Shown: positions 1-28,495 of the stretch, in pieces
How positions within the stretch are numbered: position 1 is the stretch's first letter
Layout of the letters: the number at the start of each line of letters is the position of its first letter
NCBI GenBank assembly: GCA_949752735.1
Contig: OX457036.1
Location: forward strand, 12,660,107-12,724,106
Reading direction: 5' to 3'
DNA: 64,000 nucleotides
Source: Lumbricus terrestris
Lineage: Eukaryota > Annelida > Clitellata > Crassiclitellata > Lumbricidae
Notes under the pieces: generated by a model
Told to the model about the DNA's origin: nothing
What the model saw: only the letters and a program-made list of their open reading frames with translations
The model's database searches: none
Translations under genes and position numbers: made by a program

Positions 1-1990
1 TTGACGACGTCATCTTCAGCAACACTCGTCCGGTCGACAGCATCGCAGAACATGAAACACAATGCAAACAATGTGTAAACAACATGTGCATCTAGACAGG
101 GTTGTCTCCCCGCCGCAGCTGGTCTCCTTCTAACCCCTCCGTCAAATCCGGGACAAGACGTCGGCTGCAAGGTCCGGAACAAGCATTGGAGTTGGCTGGA
201 GTCGGCTGTTGACGGGTCGCTCTGTGGACGACTGTATTGGATCGATCGAATCTCCAAACCGACGCAGTGGCTCATGAGTCCTGAGACTGAAAACGGTTGC
301 CCACTGCGGTCTGACTTCTCCGGGCGGAGAAACTCTTTCCCCTTTCATAGGGTTCGCCTACTCGCAGCGTGCGACGGACACGCGGCTGAGGCGAGGCAGT
401 GGCGTCGCGGGCTAAAAGCCCAAGCAGTGGAAGTTATTGCGTGTAGAGAGGTCAGTCTCCTATGGACCCGGACGGCCCAGGCCCGGCCCTTCCCTACGTT
501 GCCCAACACCCGCATCCTCTGTGTTTCCATAAGTCCATAGTAAAATATGGACCTATGGACACCATAAGTCCATTGAAAAATATGGACTTATGGTGGGAGA
601 CAATCAGGCGAGTAGTCATTTAATTATGCCTACGACCCTGGTTGCTTTCCAAGCACAGGGGATGGAGAGGAGGGGAGACGGGAGAGGAGGGATGGAGGGG
701 AGGGGTTGGGAGGGCTGTCGATAGTGCAGTGGTACTGACCTCTCTACAAACAATAGCTTCCACGTCGTCGCACTCCATGTCCAGTGGATGGGTGCAGCAG
801 CATGCGCTCCACGATGCATCCTCTATCCCACCGACGTTGTCTTCGTCGTCTTCGCGGCTACTGCTGCTGCTGCTGCAAAGGCATCGGCTGGCTGTCGATA
901 ATTTCAGGACGGACTGCCCCTCTTATTACCCTCCACCGATGGCTGTACTCCCTGCAACTGGAGGAATCAATGCGATGCCTTAGCCCAGAATTTCATCCAG
1001 ACATCTCTGGGAGGAAGCTTTCCCCATGCAGCAGTGGCATTGCCCCTCCTGGGAAAATATTGAGATGTGGTAATATGCACTAGGTAATCCCGATCAAAGA
1101 TTGTATGGAAGGATTTTCCCGCCATAAAACCGGATAGGTCTTCTTGACATCAACCATGATTTCTCTTGGAGTGTCTTCTTCCTCCGATCGCACCCCGATC
1201 CATTCTCGTCCCACCTGATGGGGATCTTTAGCTATTCCACTGGCAGACAGAGAATATCACACAGAAATCAAACCGAGAGTCGGAGCATGTGCCACGTGAT
1301 CAGCGTGACCTTCAAACTCGCCGCTCTGTGTCGTTTATAGACCGAATTACATTCGCATAGTGTCGCCTTTGCTTTTGGCTAGAATACGACATCAGCGGCC
1401 AATTCACTATTCGTGTCTTCGTGGGTCAAACAACACCGGCCTCCAAAATCCTATCTGGCTCTGAAAGGAGCGCCACTGAGTCCGCAACGGCTGTGTAATC
1501 GACTGGGCATCCCCTTTCCAGTGTCAGTGCAAGGCTCGCAGACCGCAGTCGTATAATATTACGTCGAATCGAATAGATGCATTTCTGAGGCAGAAAAGAC
1601 ATCTCTGCTGTTCTTGCAATGATTCCTCATTTTTTTCCTTGCATGGGCGGAAGCATCCCCAGTCAAATCTCACATCAGTTATTATATTTATCACGGGGTC
1701 ATCATCCCTATGGGTATCTCTTACTCTATCAACCTCCTGCTACACGACACGTGTATACTCCAGGGTGTAACCCTCCGAGCAACTTAATTAACTTTCCTCA
1801 GCGGGGTCGCTTGCTCACTTATATTTACAACCCGGTCTTGGGTAAGTTTGATATCAAATCAAATCAAATCAATTTATTGGTCCGTTTGTAACAATAACAA
1901 GCACACCAAGTCAGGAACAAAAATTACACAAACATCTCAAGTATAACCAAGTTGTTAAGCATTAGTCAATCCAATAACTTAATTGGTTAA
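1..1990. other. No recognisable gene
   Basis: Only short open frames are present on either strand and none resembles a known protein. The stretch has a G-rich purine run around 660-710, a hairpin at 561-594 and AT-rich sequence from about 1850. Debris of transposable elements is likely because the adjoining 2.0-2.6 kb holds Ty3/gypsy pol remains, but nothing here could be assigned. Confidence 0.5.
561..594. repeat. Perfect 13-bp inverted repeat
   Basis: ACCATAAGTCCAT at 561-573 and its exact reverse complement at 582-594 are separated by an 8-nt A-rich spacer. Partial versions of the same word (TCCATAAGTCCAT near 524-538) lie just upstream. No function is evident; it may be the remnant of a small foldback element. 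Confidence 0.6.
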
Positions 1991-1996
1991 CATAAA

Positions 1997-2560
1997 TTAT
2001 TCAAACAGGTAAGGATTGGTTAAACCTAGTGGTTCTAAAGTTAAGTGATGCCATTGTGGACAATTGTCCCTAGACCCGGGATGCGAGGTTATAAAAAACT
2101 CGTCCCTATTTACCACCCGGGCAACATGAATTCCAGGTGCCAATTCCGAAGCGTCTTTCATCCAGGCCAGTGCCGTGGGCGCCAAGCTCCCAAACAATAT
2201 ATCTTGAAGGAGACATGGCACTACGAGCGGGACGACACTACTACGTCCTCTGCGACTAGTATACACATCGGCACCAAGAGGAGCCACCCTGACCAATGGT
2301 AGGCTTGAACGCCTCCTGCCAAGAAACATATAGCGCCCATTTCGAATCCAATTCTCCACCTATGTTACCTCCACCAGTCAATTCCAGGCATGGTCTGAAG
2401 GACTTGGTCCGAAACCAAAGTGTGCGGCATTGGGGCGAAATAGATGAGGCGCCTCCGCCACACATGCGCGGGAAAAACGCGGCTAAGAGGACAACTGCTG
2501 ACGACTGCTGACTATGGACAACGACGAAGAAAACGACAATTATTGACAATACGACGAATT
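1997..2560 (-). pseudogene. Ty3/gypsy-type pol remnant
   Basis: The minus-strand frame ending at 1997 reads a GRRR...LPLV segment and then APGIHVARVV. These match in order the segment between protease and reverse transcriptase of the LTR element at 57530-57760 (GRRRIPLV and QPGLHVARVV). No RT, RNase H or integrase core was found nearby, so this is a broken fragment of a related but older element. Confidence 0.6.
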
Positions 2561-3565
2561 ACTTGCGACGGATCGATGCGTGAGGCGATGGTGGCTAATA
2601 AGGGCGACTCGTCCCCTCAGCCCCGATCGTAATAGATCGGTGGAATCTCCACAAGCAGATACAGTCCCTTAAGGCACTGTCCACGCGAGTAGGGTAACGC
2701 TGGATGTGGGGGTCTGGTCTTCGGCGGTGGGTGTGTCCTTAGCTGGGTCGATGGGCCGAGTGGAGGGCGACGATGGGCGTCAGATGACAGAGGCCATCTC
2801 CTCCTTTAGTCCGGTCGTAGTGAGATGTTGATGTGCTCCGGACCGACCGTTTCCTCGCCTGTTTGACGCCCTTCACCGGACTCCTATCGCCAGTTCACTG
2901 ATTTAGTAGGGGCCCGATCGGGGGCGCCCCCTCCATGAAATCCAATCGAAACTGAATTCTTTTCGGCATCTGTCGGTTGGCATCTGTCCCAACAGTCTGT
3001 CGGCCATCCACCGGTTGCACTCCTAGCGCTTCTATAGCGCCGCTTCTATTGCGTCGTGGACCAGACAGCTGTCTCCAGAGGCGGTTCGTTAGAGGCGAAT
3101 CGCGTTCGGAAGGGTTCCACAGTTACAACCCCCCCCCACACACACACACACACACACACACACAGTGGTGGACTGACGTCTGTCTGTAGGTAAGACCCGT
3201 GCGGTCAGCAAGAGATGACCAACGAATATTCTTTAACGAAGACTGAATAACAGACTGAGCGTTGATTGTTTGTGTCGCAATCGATGAATCAGCAATACTG
3301 AAACCGAGAGAGTATCTCCCACTCTTAGAAGAGATCGGCGCGGTTCGAAAAACTCTTTCTGCGACGTGAAGACGTTGGTCACGTCCGAGGCAAGGGATGA
3401 TGCCGTCTGCGCTCCTCTCTCAGGGCGATCAGTCCTTCAGGACTAAGCGACTAAGAGGACGAATGCTGCAGACTATGACAGCGACGAAGAGAATGACGAT
3501 TGGCTTGACGAAGAATTACTTGCGACGGATCGATGTATGAGGCGATGGTGGCTGCGTAGGCGATG
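2480..3565. repeat. Duplicated 110-bp segment inside element debris
   Basis: The stretch at about 2482-2600 (GGCTAAGAGGACAACTGCTG onward, ending GCGATGGTGGCT) is repeated in direct orientation at about 3448-3555 with a few indels. Both contain GAATTACTTGCGACGGATCG. Position and orientation suggest repeated parts of one decayed retroelement also represented by the pol remnant at 1997-2560. The DNA between them has no recognisable gene. Confidence 0.55.
3137..3164. repeat. (CA)n microsatellite
   Basis: A short CA dinucleotide run follows a C homopolymer. Confidence 0.9.
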
Positions 3566-3639
3566 CAATAGGGCGTCGGTGAGGCACTAAGGCGCGCCGA
3601 CGTGACGTGGGCGTGGATATAGACGCGTGGTAAAGGCGC

Positions 3640-3835
3640 CAGGGCTTTTTTTAACGTGCAGTTCTACACAAAATGTGCAGTTCTAAATGAATTCGTGCAG
3701 TTGTAGAAGCACTTCTGTCACGTTCCGTGCAGTTAAAACTAGTAAAAATAGGTAATTTTCCTCAGATTGGGAGTAATTTACCATGGAGGATGAGAAAGGA
3801 GAGAAGAGGATGTGCAGTTCTAAAAATTCCTTAAA
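3640..3835 (+). repeat. Dispersed repeat R1, copy 1
   Basis: About 190 bp rich in GTGCAGTTCTA words. It starts near AGGGCTTTTTTTAACGTGCA and recurs in inverted orientation at 23770-23950. The shared edge CAGGGCTTTTTT is hAT-like, but no target-site duplication was found, so the class is open. Confidence 0.6.
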
Positions 3836-3839
3836 AACA

Positions 3840-5240
3840 ACCCTGAAAGGCGCTGAAGAAACGCAGCACAGGGTGTGACCTATAGCCGCGGGAATGTGAC
3901 GCGGCATAGCTGAGTGCGACCAAGCGTGATGGCCGCGCGGCATAGAGAGGTGGCCGAGCGACACATGCACGAAAGTGTGGAGGTGCAGGCGCGAGGCAGC
4001 GAAGATTGGCATCGAAATAAGCATAAAAATCCCCAACCGCAACACCATATTAGTACATAATCGCTTCATTTTCAAAAGTCAAGCTGATAAGACGCAACAC
4101 GGTTTTCAGGGTGAAATTAGATTAGATGTTCAACGTATTGTTTAATGAAAGAGATTATAACTAGGAGAAAGATTCGCTTTAAAGGGTGGGTTAATCGTAC
4201 CTAGCGATAGTGAGATAGTGTAGGGCCTACTAAAAGTTTAAAAATCCACCCTAGATAATGAGGACAGAGAAAATTTGCCCAATTCTGCCTAAAAACTCAA
4301 ACTTGAAAGAATGAAGCAAAACAGATAATATTTAGTCGTCCCAAAACGATGAAAGTGGCGAAAATTTCTTTAAAGTTATTATAGCCGAAATGGAACGTTG
4401 TTCCGGATAAAAAAACTAAATTAAAACAACTAAAATATTAATTACGCTCTAGATAAACTAAGCAAATGTAGCCTAATAATTACAAAAGCCCTTATACTGA
4501 CCATCACGCCTTTCCAGTTCGCAAACCAAAAAGATAGGCACATGAAAGAAAAGAAAAATTAACCAATTATTGCTGTTATCGGTATAGCCGTATTAAATCT
4601 AAAACAGTTTACCATATTTTAAAATGGATAATACAGCCTGCAATTCGAATGAAAACTAGGCTACTAAGTCAAAAATAATAATCCACAAAGGTTTTAGGAC
4701 CCACTGAGAAATAAAAAGCTAAAAATTAGGTTATGGCGAGAAGGTCAGACTACCGTAAACTGAATTCTACACAGATTGAAAGAGCGCTACAAATAAACAA
4801 ACATACAAACATACAAACATACAAACAAACAATCAAACATCAATGAAACTCATCAAGCTGCAGAGGAAGATAATGCCAATGAATATAGAAACTTCACGAT
4901 TTACCACAAACCCGAAATAAAGCCTAGAAATGAAACGCCATTCAACTACAAAGGAAACGGAACAGAGGAAATATCTAAACCAGCCAAGCTTGCCATAAAC
5001 CAGATTCAACCCAACAACGAAGTTCTGCTCCTTTGACTGCGACGGAAAAGAAAAAAAGAGGAAAATTTCATCATCCGAATTATACCCATACGAACTGCAG
5101 CCAAGCGAAACTAAGGAATGGCCTACTTACCCGCCATCCTATTATAAGATTACAACCGAGGAATTCGACCATCCTACGCCGCATGAAATGTCCGAGCTTC
5201 TGGACGACGTAAAGCTGAATCCGTGCAGCTGACCAATCCT
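3840..5240. other. No recognisable gene, AT-rich
   Basis: Frames are short and closed by many stops. A short AAACATAC tandem run occurs at about 4795-4830. No homology could be recognised. Confidence 0.5.
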
Positions 5241-5248
5241 GATGACTT

Positions 5249-5356
5249 CCTTAGTCCTTAGACCTTAGTCCTTCGACCTTAGTCCTTCGACCTTAGTCCT
5301 TCGACCTTAGTCCTTCGACCTTAGTCCTTCGACCTTAGTCCTTAGACCTTAGTCCT
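5249..5356. repeat. 14-bp minisatellite
   Basis: Roughly seven to eight head-to-tail copies of CTTAGTCCTTCGAC. The first and last copies have AGAC in place of CGAC. No spacers, so not a CRISPR-like array. Confidence 0.9.
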
Positions 5357-5359
5357 TCT

Positions 5360-7345
5360 CGTGCAGGACTTCACACTTCGTGCAACGCATCTTCTCCATC
5401 AACCTCTGTCCATCGCCGTACATCTCTACAGCGTCCTCTTCCCACGAGTCCTTCAACTCTGCGAGATATAAACGCGGAGCAAAGAACGAACAGAGAACGA
5501 ATTAAATGACTTCCTTCTTCATGAAGTTAATGCACAGTAAAACAGCCCAACCTGCAGAGCAGCTGGGTTACAATCGACCAGAAGATCGGTAACTGCGTCA
5601 CCTACGGAAGAAAATCGTTAACAGGAAGTTGGAAAACTTTCGAACCTGAAACTCGCAACACTTGTTCAGACTGATGTTGCGACTGGATTGCAACATCTCC
5701 GACTGATGTATGAAATGTGAGAACACATCTTCTCCTGAAAAGTGAAGTTCTGCAGATACGCAATCGAAAGAGTGATTTGCCATCGACGAAAATCAAGAAA
5801 ACCTAAGCTAAAGGTAAGATTTTTATTTGTTACTTGATGCCAATAATTCAGCAATATAAAATATGTGAATGGCAATGTGAATGCCATCGTCAAAAATTAA
5901 GAAAGCAGAAGTTAATGGTGAGAATTGTTTCTTTCTTTATTTGACACCACGTATTGGGCACTATAAATTGTAGTCCACCTGATGGAACGATATAATATTT
6001 TTAAAAAGGTTTAGTCTATAGACAGGATGCGTTTTCTGATTCCGTAAAGACACAAGACATCGTCAAACGATGGTCGATTAGTTCTGAGCAGAAGTTCTTT
6101 GCAGAATCAAAATCTGCGGAATGTAATGTCGAGGTTCGTGAGATTACCTCTCGCAAATTAACTTGCGTCTCCTGTTGACTACCCTTGGCGTTAGACAACC
6201 CATCTGACTTGACAAAGCGCTCATTATTAAGTTGGTGCCCTGCATGCGCTTGACTCTTAGGTTTTCCTTAGAAACTAGGAATTTGAAACTGCGATCAGTA
6301 ATTACTCAGAGTAATGTCTATAAATCGTGCATTGTGTGTTTGACCAATTGACTGATGCAAATGCAAATGCGTGATCAGTACACTTAATTATTATTCAGCT
6401 CCCAGCATCACTTGTTGCAATTCGTCGCCAGACTTCGTCTTTCCAGAACAATTAAATTTAAAAGGCAACATTTCTCACTTCTAAGGCGAAGATAGTATAG
6501 TGCAAGGTCTATGCACATTATACCATCGTAACTCTATAGCCTAGTTTAAACAATTCAGCCAGAAGTGTTAATTTTCTCAGGAGCACTAAACTCACAACTC
6601 AAACAACACATTACATGTAACTCAAACAACAGGCAACTAATTGCAAAAGTGAACCTTCATCCAAAAAGATGACTCAATTGTTTCTGATCACAGGTACGTG
6701 TAGCCTTCTACGTCGCCGACATCCAAGCCATACACTGGCCTCCTGTCGCAGAAGGCTCTTCAAAGAATTCCGCGTCTACTCGGCTGGAACTCGATGAAGC
6801 GTGTCCGACCAATGGTGCATCCGCCATTAGCATCGAACAGAGAGAACGACCAACAGCCACATGAACAGAACTCTAATCTGAACTGCAAATAATACTGCGA
6901 TCTAATAACAACCGCTATTAAACTTAGTCGCCACAAAGACTATCACGATCTGCTAGACATTATTCACCGGACTAACCAGTCTTGTGTAGGGCCGTTTTAA
7001 CGCTTAGGCAGCCGAGGCACAATGCCTAGGCCCCCTCAAACAATAAGAGGGCCCCGTGGTGGTCCAGAAACAAAAACAGACTCTGGAACACGTGATGACA
7101 ATGCGATAACATTGCATAACAGCTATCGTAACAGTTATCATTATTATGATTAGCTCTAGCAATTCTTCACATTAAGAATGGTAATACCCGTTTGAAATAA
7201 ACGTCTTTGTTTTAATTTATAGATTATTGGCAGTATTCTTAGAACACCATAGAAGTTATACTGAAATTTAAAAAAACAGTTTTAACATTTGTGGCACACC
7301 TTCCTGCATATAGACCGAATTTTGTTCTGTTTAATTTGACTGCTT
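5360..7345. other. No recognisable gene
   Basis: The open frames around 5600-5890 and 6016-6198 on the minus strand are short, lack recognisable domains and are probably chance. No repeat family seen elsewhere in the window was identified here. Confidence 0.45.
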
Positions 7346-7359
7346 TCAACTATTCGGCC

Positions 7360-8066
7360 GAATACAAATACGAATACAAATACGAATACGAATACAAATA
7401 CGAATACAAATACGAATACGAATACGAATACAAATACGAATACAAATACGAATACGAATACAAATGCAAATACGAATACGAATACAAATACAAATACGAA
7501 TACAAATACAAATACGAATACAAATACAAATACGAATACAAATACAAATACGAATACAAATACAAATACGAATACAAATACAAATACGAATACAAATACA
7601 AATACGAATACGAATACAAATACGAATACAAATACGAATACGAATACGAATACAAATACGAATACGAAATACGAATACAAATGCAAATACGAATACGAAT
7701 ACAAATGCAAATACGAATACAAATACGAATACAAATACAAATACGAATACAAATACAAATACAAATACGAATACGAATACAAATACGAATACGAATACAA
7801 ATACAAATACGAATGCAAATACAAATACGAATACAAATACAAATACAAATACAAATACAAATACGAATACGAATATTGTACAAATACGAATACAAATACG
7901 AATACAAATGCAAATACGAATACGAATACAAATACAAATACGAATACAAATACAAATACGAATACAAATACAAATACAAATACGAATACAAATACGAATA
8001 CAAATACGAATACAAATACGAATACAAATACGAATACAAATACGAATACAAATACAAATACGAATA
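7360..8066. repeat. AAATAC/GAATAC hexamer satellite, about 0.7 kb
   Basis: The tract is an almost pure array of the hexamers AAATAC and GAATAC, often alternating to give 12- or 18-bp periods, with rare AAATGC variants and two GAATATTGTAC interruptions near 7868 and 8062. Because the unit is a multiple of three and lacks stops in most frames, it opens long false ORFs on both strands (FVFV, YKYEYKYE and IRIQ repeats). The flanks at 7349-7365 and 8425-8510 carry CTATTCG/CGAATA words related to the unit. Confidence 0.95.
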
Positions 8067-8208
8067 TTGTACAAAGTGGATCTACCGACAACATCACAAA
8101 TTTCAAATATAAGCAGAAGTTTCAGTTCAGAAAATTTAATACATAAATACATATAAGCAGTTAACTACATGCAATCTTTACATCCTTCTCCCAGTCTGTG
8201 TTCACTAG

Positions 8209-8291
<83 letters not shown>

Positions 8292-8331
8292 CTATATCTA
8301 TATCTATATCTATATCTATATCAAACATCGT

Positions 8332-8376
<45 letters not shown>
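8209..8376. repeat. (TA)n / (TATATC)n / (TA)n microsatellite
   Basis: Two long TA runs (8209-8287 and 8333-8376) bracket about five copies of TATATC. Confidence 0.95.
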
Positions 8377-8379
<3 letters not shown>

Positions 8380-8799
8380 CCGCATATGCAGAAACTGATG
8401 TCAACTGGTGTCACATGACCACTATTCGTATTCGATTGCTACTATTCGCCCGAATATCGAATAGCTATTTGCCAGCTATTCGGTTCCGAGGTGAATACGA
8501 AGTGAATGTTCGGCACAAGTCTAATAATTTATGCATTGTGCATCATGGCGCAATAGAAGTCATTAGATAACAGAACGCGTAGCCAGGAAACGTTTGTGGC
8601 ATCCATTTCGGGAATTATCTGGTGGACATGCAAGAATTTTAGCATTAAGACATTGGTACGAATGTCCTTTGAACCCGAGACACACATATGTATGTATACG
8701 CCCCCATGATAGCATTGGCGCTGTTCTGAAGGTTTTTATGCCCTCTATGTAGTTGCGGTAGCTCTGCTGCTCCACCATGCTCGTCCTATACCAATGCTC

Positions 8800-8920
8800 T
8801 CTCCTTTCAACTGCACAAGCGTAGCCTATTGTTTTCCGCTCACGGCCTACAATCAGGCAGCGCCGCGTTTTCTCCGTGGCTGGTCCTGCGACCTGGAATG
8901 GGCTCCATAATTATTACTAT
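8800..8920 (+). pseudogene. LINE reverse-transcriptase C-terminus fragment
   Basis: The plus-strand frame reads RQRRVFSVAGPATWNGL near 8848-8912. This is the conserved SVxGPxxWNxLP motif at the end of CR1/L2-like LINE proteins, seen in several other copies in this window. Only the last part of the ORF is present. Confidence 0.6.
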
Positions 8921-8963
8921 TCTTCGTCACAATATACCTATTGTTCTTTCTGTTTCATTTCTC

Positions 8964-9020
8964 ACCTGATGGAACGTGTCTTGAAGCAATATTTGCTCAG
9001 CTGTTCCCTCAATCAGACCT
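8964..9020 (-). pseudogene. Decayed ACSM-like exon fragment
   Basis: About 37 nt match ACSM exon 9 (18066-18194) at roughly 32 of 37 positions on the same strand. The reverse strand reads REQLSKY followed by a diverged end, against REQLSKYRLKTLRH in the real exon. A stop lies just before the match. It sits 0.8 kb beyond the 3' end of the ACSM gene and is best explained as a relic of a tandem paralogue. Confidence 0.5.
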
Positions 9021-9089
9021 AGGCCTACGCCCTACGGTTATCGATGTCATGAATACGCGTGAACGAAAAACGCGCCCCTCCAGTAAATG

Positions 9090-9239
9090 CACCTGGTACT
9101 CCGGATCGAGGTCTGGATTGCTGGGTGGCCACAGCTGTGGGAATGAAGCCGAGTATCGACCCCTACTACGTCTACGGTCGTGTGTTCGTGAACAAGAAGG
9201 ACATTTTAAGCACCATATATAGCTGAATTTCACCACCAA
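9090..9239 (-). pseudogene. Possible Tc1/mariner-like transposase scrap
   Basis: One minus-strand frame reads WPPSNPDLDPEY, which resembles the (W)PxxSPDLNPIE motif around the second catalytic aspartate of Tc1/mariner transposases. Nothing else of a transposase is visible, so this is a weak call. Confidence 0.25.
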
Positions 9240-9770
9240 ACTCCACCCATGGTTGAGCCACTTGAACTAATTCTACTAGAACTTATGGCTCACAGTTGAA
9301 CGACAATGATTTTTCAATGAATTTTTGTCAATAGTAACAATGGCAAGAAACTAAGTATTAGTGACAAAATGTCTTTCAACTTCACTATAAAGTTGTTTCG
9401 TAGCAATAGTGACACCACAATATTATTTTAACTACCGGTAAAAGAAGAATAACGACAATAGTAGTAATACAATAAGTATTTCGACAGAGACATTAAGACA
9501 GCTGCTCAAAACCGGAGTCAAGTATACCAAATGGCCAAGAAAAAAAGAAAAGCTCTGTCACAAAGACAGCATCTACATGTATTATCAGCATCTTCATTTT
9601 GTAAACCACAGATTTTGACATAATGTCTAAATATACCAGAACTGTCATATAATTATAGTCCTACTCCTACACTTACTTCATCTTAACAATAATTAAAAGC
9701 AGGGTTTAACGATTTGCATAGGCCTACAAACCCTACATAAGCCGTCATTCAATTCAAATGCCTAGGAGGC

Positions 9771-25826
<16,056 letters not shown>

Positions 25827-25899
25827 TGCTAACTATACGCTAGAAGTCTGCAGGCATTCCGAAAACCTGTTAAAAATTATAATGTAATAACTTAATGCA

Positions 25900-27415
25900 G
25901 CACCTTATTGCATAACTGGTTTTACAGCTATGCACACTGGCTTTGCAGCTGCGCAAACTGGTTACATATCTTTTAAAATGATGTATGATAACTGTACAAA
26001 CTGGTCTCACAGCTGATCAATCTGGTTTGTTTTTAAAAATTATATCTAATAGCTGTAAAACTGATTTCACCGCTGTACAAACCGGTTTCACATCTTCAAT
26101 ATAATGCCTGATATCTGTACAAACTGGCTTCGCTGCTGTGCACACTGATTCTATAGTTGTGCAAACTGGTTTCGTATCTTTTAAAGTGTTGCTGAGAGCT
26201 GTACAAACTGACTTCGCAGCTGTACAACTGGCTTCGAAACTATAATATAGTGTCTGATAGCTGCACAATATTACAAACTGGCTTCATCTTCAAAAATTAT
26301 GTCTAATGGCTGTAAAACTGGTTTCACCGATGCACAAACTGGTTTCTCGGCTGCAAAAACAGGTTTATCATATTTTAAAATCTGTAAAATAGTTGTGCAA
26401 ACTGGTTTTACAGCTGTACAAACTGGTTTCATTTCGCTTGAACTAATGTCTGATCGCCATACAAACTGGTTGCACTGCTGTGCAAACTGGTTTCTTATAA
26501 CGCCTGATACCTGTACAGACTGGTTTTACAGCTGTACAAACATGTTTCACAGATGTGCAAACTGGTTTAGCATCTTCTAAAATAATGCATTTTTACTGTA
26601 CAAACTGGTTTCACAGTTACACAAACTGGTTTCGCATCCCTTAAAATATTACCTGAGTGCAGTACATACTGGTTTCGCTGTCGTACAAACTGGTTTTAAA
26701 TGTGTTTCGTATCTTTTAAAATAATGTCATATAGCTGTACAAACTGGTTTCGCAGTTGCACAAACTTGTTTTAAAGTTGCGCAAGCTGGTTCCGTATCTT
26801 CGAAAATGTTGTCTGAGAGCTGTGAAAACTGGTGTCACAGAAGTACAACTGGCTTCTTAGCTTTAGAATAATACCTGATATAGCTGCACAAACTGGTTTC
26901 ACAGATGTACAAAATGGTTTCATATCTTTCAAAATGATGCCCGATAGCTGTGCAATTCTTTTTTACAGCTGCACAAACTGGTTTGGTCTTTTAAAACTAT
27001 CTCTATTAGCTGTAAAACTGGTTTTCCCGTTGTACAAACGTGTCCCACGGCTGCACAAACTGGTTTCATATTATTTAATATTCTGTCTGATAACTGTACA
27101 AACTGATTTCACAGCTGTACAAATTGGTTTCATATATTTTAAAATAATGTCTGATAGCTATAAAACTGGTTTCGCAGATGTGTGCAGGCTGGTTTCGTAT
27201 CATAAAAAATGCTTGATTGCTGAACAAACTAGTTTCACAGCTACAAAAACTGGTTTCTTATCTTTTACTTTTATGTTCGGTGACTGTACAAACTAGTTCC
27301 ACAGTTGTACAGACTGGTGTCATAATCTTTATAATAATGTCTTATAGCTGCACAAACTGGTTTCACAGCTGTAAAACTGGTCTTACAGCTGCGCAAACTG
27401 GTTTAGACTCTCTTT
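25900..27415. repeat. 1.5-kb degenerate minisatellite
   Basis: Dozens of diverged copies of a motif close to CAGCTGTACAAACTGGTTTC, often alternating with TTTTAAAATAATGTCTGATAG-like spacers so that the higher-order period is about 65-90 bp. It begins roughly 75 bp upstream of the ACSM start codon, so it occupies that gene's 5' flank (or a 5' UTR intron). Open frames within it are by-products of the repeat. Confidence 0.9.
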
Positions 27416-27515
27416 AAATAATACACGATTAATGTGTGAGTAAACTATTGAATTGTTCCACAATAAAATACGATTTTGTACAGATGCGTTGTTTTTGCCA
27501 TTTTTCGGTTACAAT

Positions 27516-28137
27516 TGCCGGTGACACGAAACGGAGTACAGGTATCCCCCCTGAAAGCTATCCGGGGGGATGAATTAATCTATCCCCCGGGATGGAATTA
27601 ACCGGTCTATACTATCCGGGGGGATAAACCATTCTATCCCCTTTTTTGAAAAATGCGCATAATAAACAAATTTATGCTGTAATCAAAATTTAAAGTGACT
27701 CTTATTGTTTTAAGTGTCCTAAGCAATGCTCAGATAAAGGCAACTCGAATTTATTTAGTGACTCTGAGTGTTCTTAAGTGTTTTCAGGGTGAGAATTGCT
27801 GGGGGGTTGGGGGGTTTCAACCCCCCCAGTCTTTTTTAGTGCCCCATAGTAAACTCTGTTTTTCACACCCCAATTCCAAGTTTAACATAGGCCAGCCCCC
27901 CCCAGTTATTTTTCCACAATTCTCACACTGAGTGTTTTAAATGTTTTAAGTGCTCTAAAAACAGGGCAAAACAAATTATCTAGTAGGATTAAACATACCT
28001 GTTAGTGTCATTGTTCAAAACAAAGCAGATAAAAATTAATTTGCAAAACAAATACACGCGGAAGCGGTTTTTTCGACTTTTTTTAATTTGGGGGATACAA
28101 TTAATACGGGGTATACTCTATTTCGTGACACCGGCTT
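27516..28137. mobile_element. TIR element V, copy 1 (non-autonomous)
   Basis: The ends GCCGGTGACACGAAACGGAG and, inverted, GCCGGTGTCACGAAATAGAG are imperfect terminal repeats. CTATCCGGGGGGAT words lie inside one end. Copy 2 is at 29585-30048. No reading frame. No clear target-site duplication was found, so the superfamily is open. Copy 1 carries a MITE at 27785-27930. Confidence 0.7.
27785..27930. mobile_element. hAT-type MITE inside element V (146 bp)
   Basis: Termini CAGGGTGAGAATTG and, inverted, CAGTGTGAGAATTG (13 of 14). Perfect 8-bp duplication AGTGTTTT at 27777-27784 and 27931-27938. Element V copy 2 lacks it and shows the uninterrupted site near 29835. Confidence 0.9.
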
Positions 28138-28495
28138 GTTAAAGAGTAGCCTGATGCTATAGGCAAGAACACATTAACTGACATTTTCCATATTTTCGAG
28201 AAAAAATATTTTAAATTATTTTTCCGTAAAAATGGTTGATTTTTGTTGCATTTATTTGCTTAGCCTACAGCAGAAAAGAATATTAATATTTTTCTACTTG
28301 GCAGAAAATAATAATTTAGTCTTTTAATTGGGTTTATCTCGGAACTAAGTTTTTGCAGACTATGCGGCTCTTGCTTATGACGGCAGTGTAACGGGAAGGA
28401 GCTGCAAAGGAACGGTTTGTTTAGGATCAGTGCCTTAAAGACTCTACATAGACCCAAGGCCGTATATATAGCTAGGGGCGTTTTGACGAGGATCC

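Noticed and set aside
5249..5356. CRISPR-like array
   Set aside because: Copies are directly abutting without spacers, and the sequence is animal nuclear DNA.
7282..8156. Long FVFV, YKYEYKYE, IRIQ and SYLYSYLY open frames
   Set aside because: They exist in several frames of both strands because the hexamer unit has no stop; no start context, domain or splice structure supports any of them.
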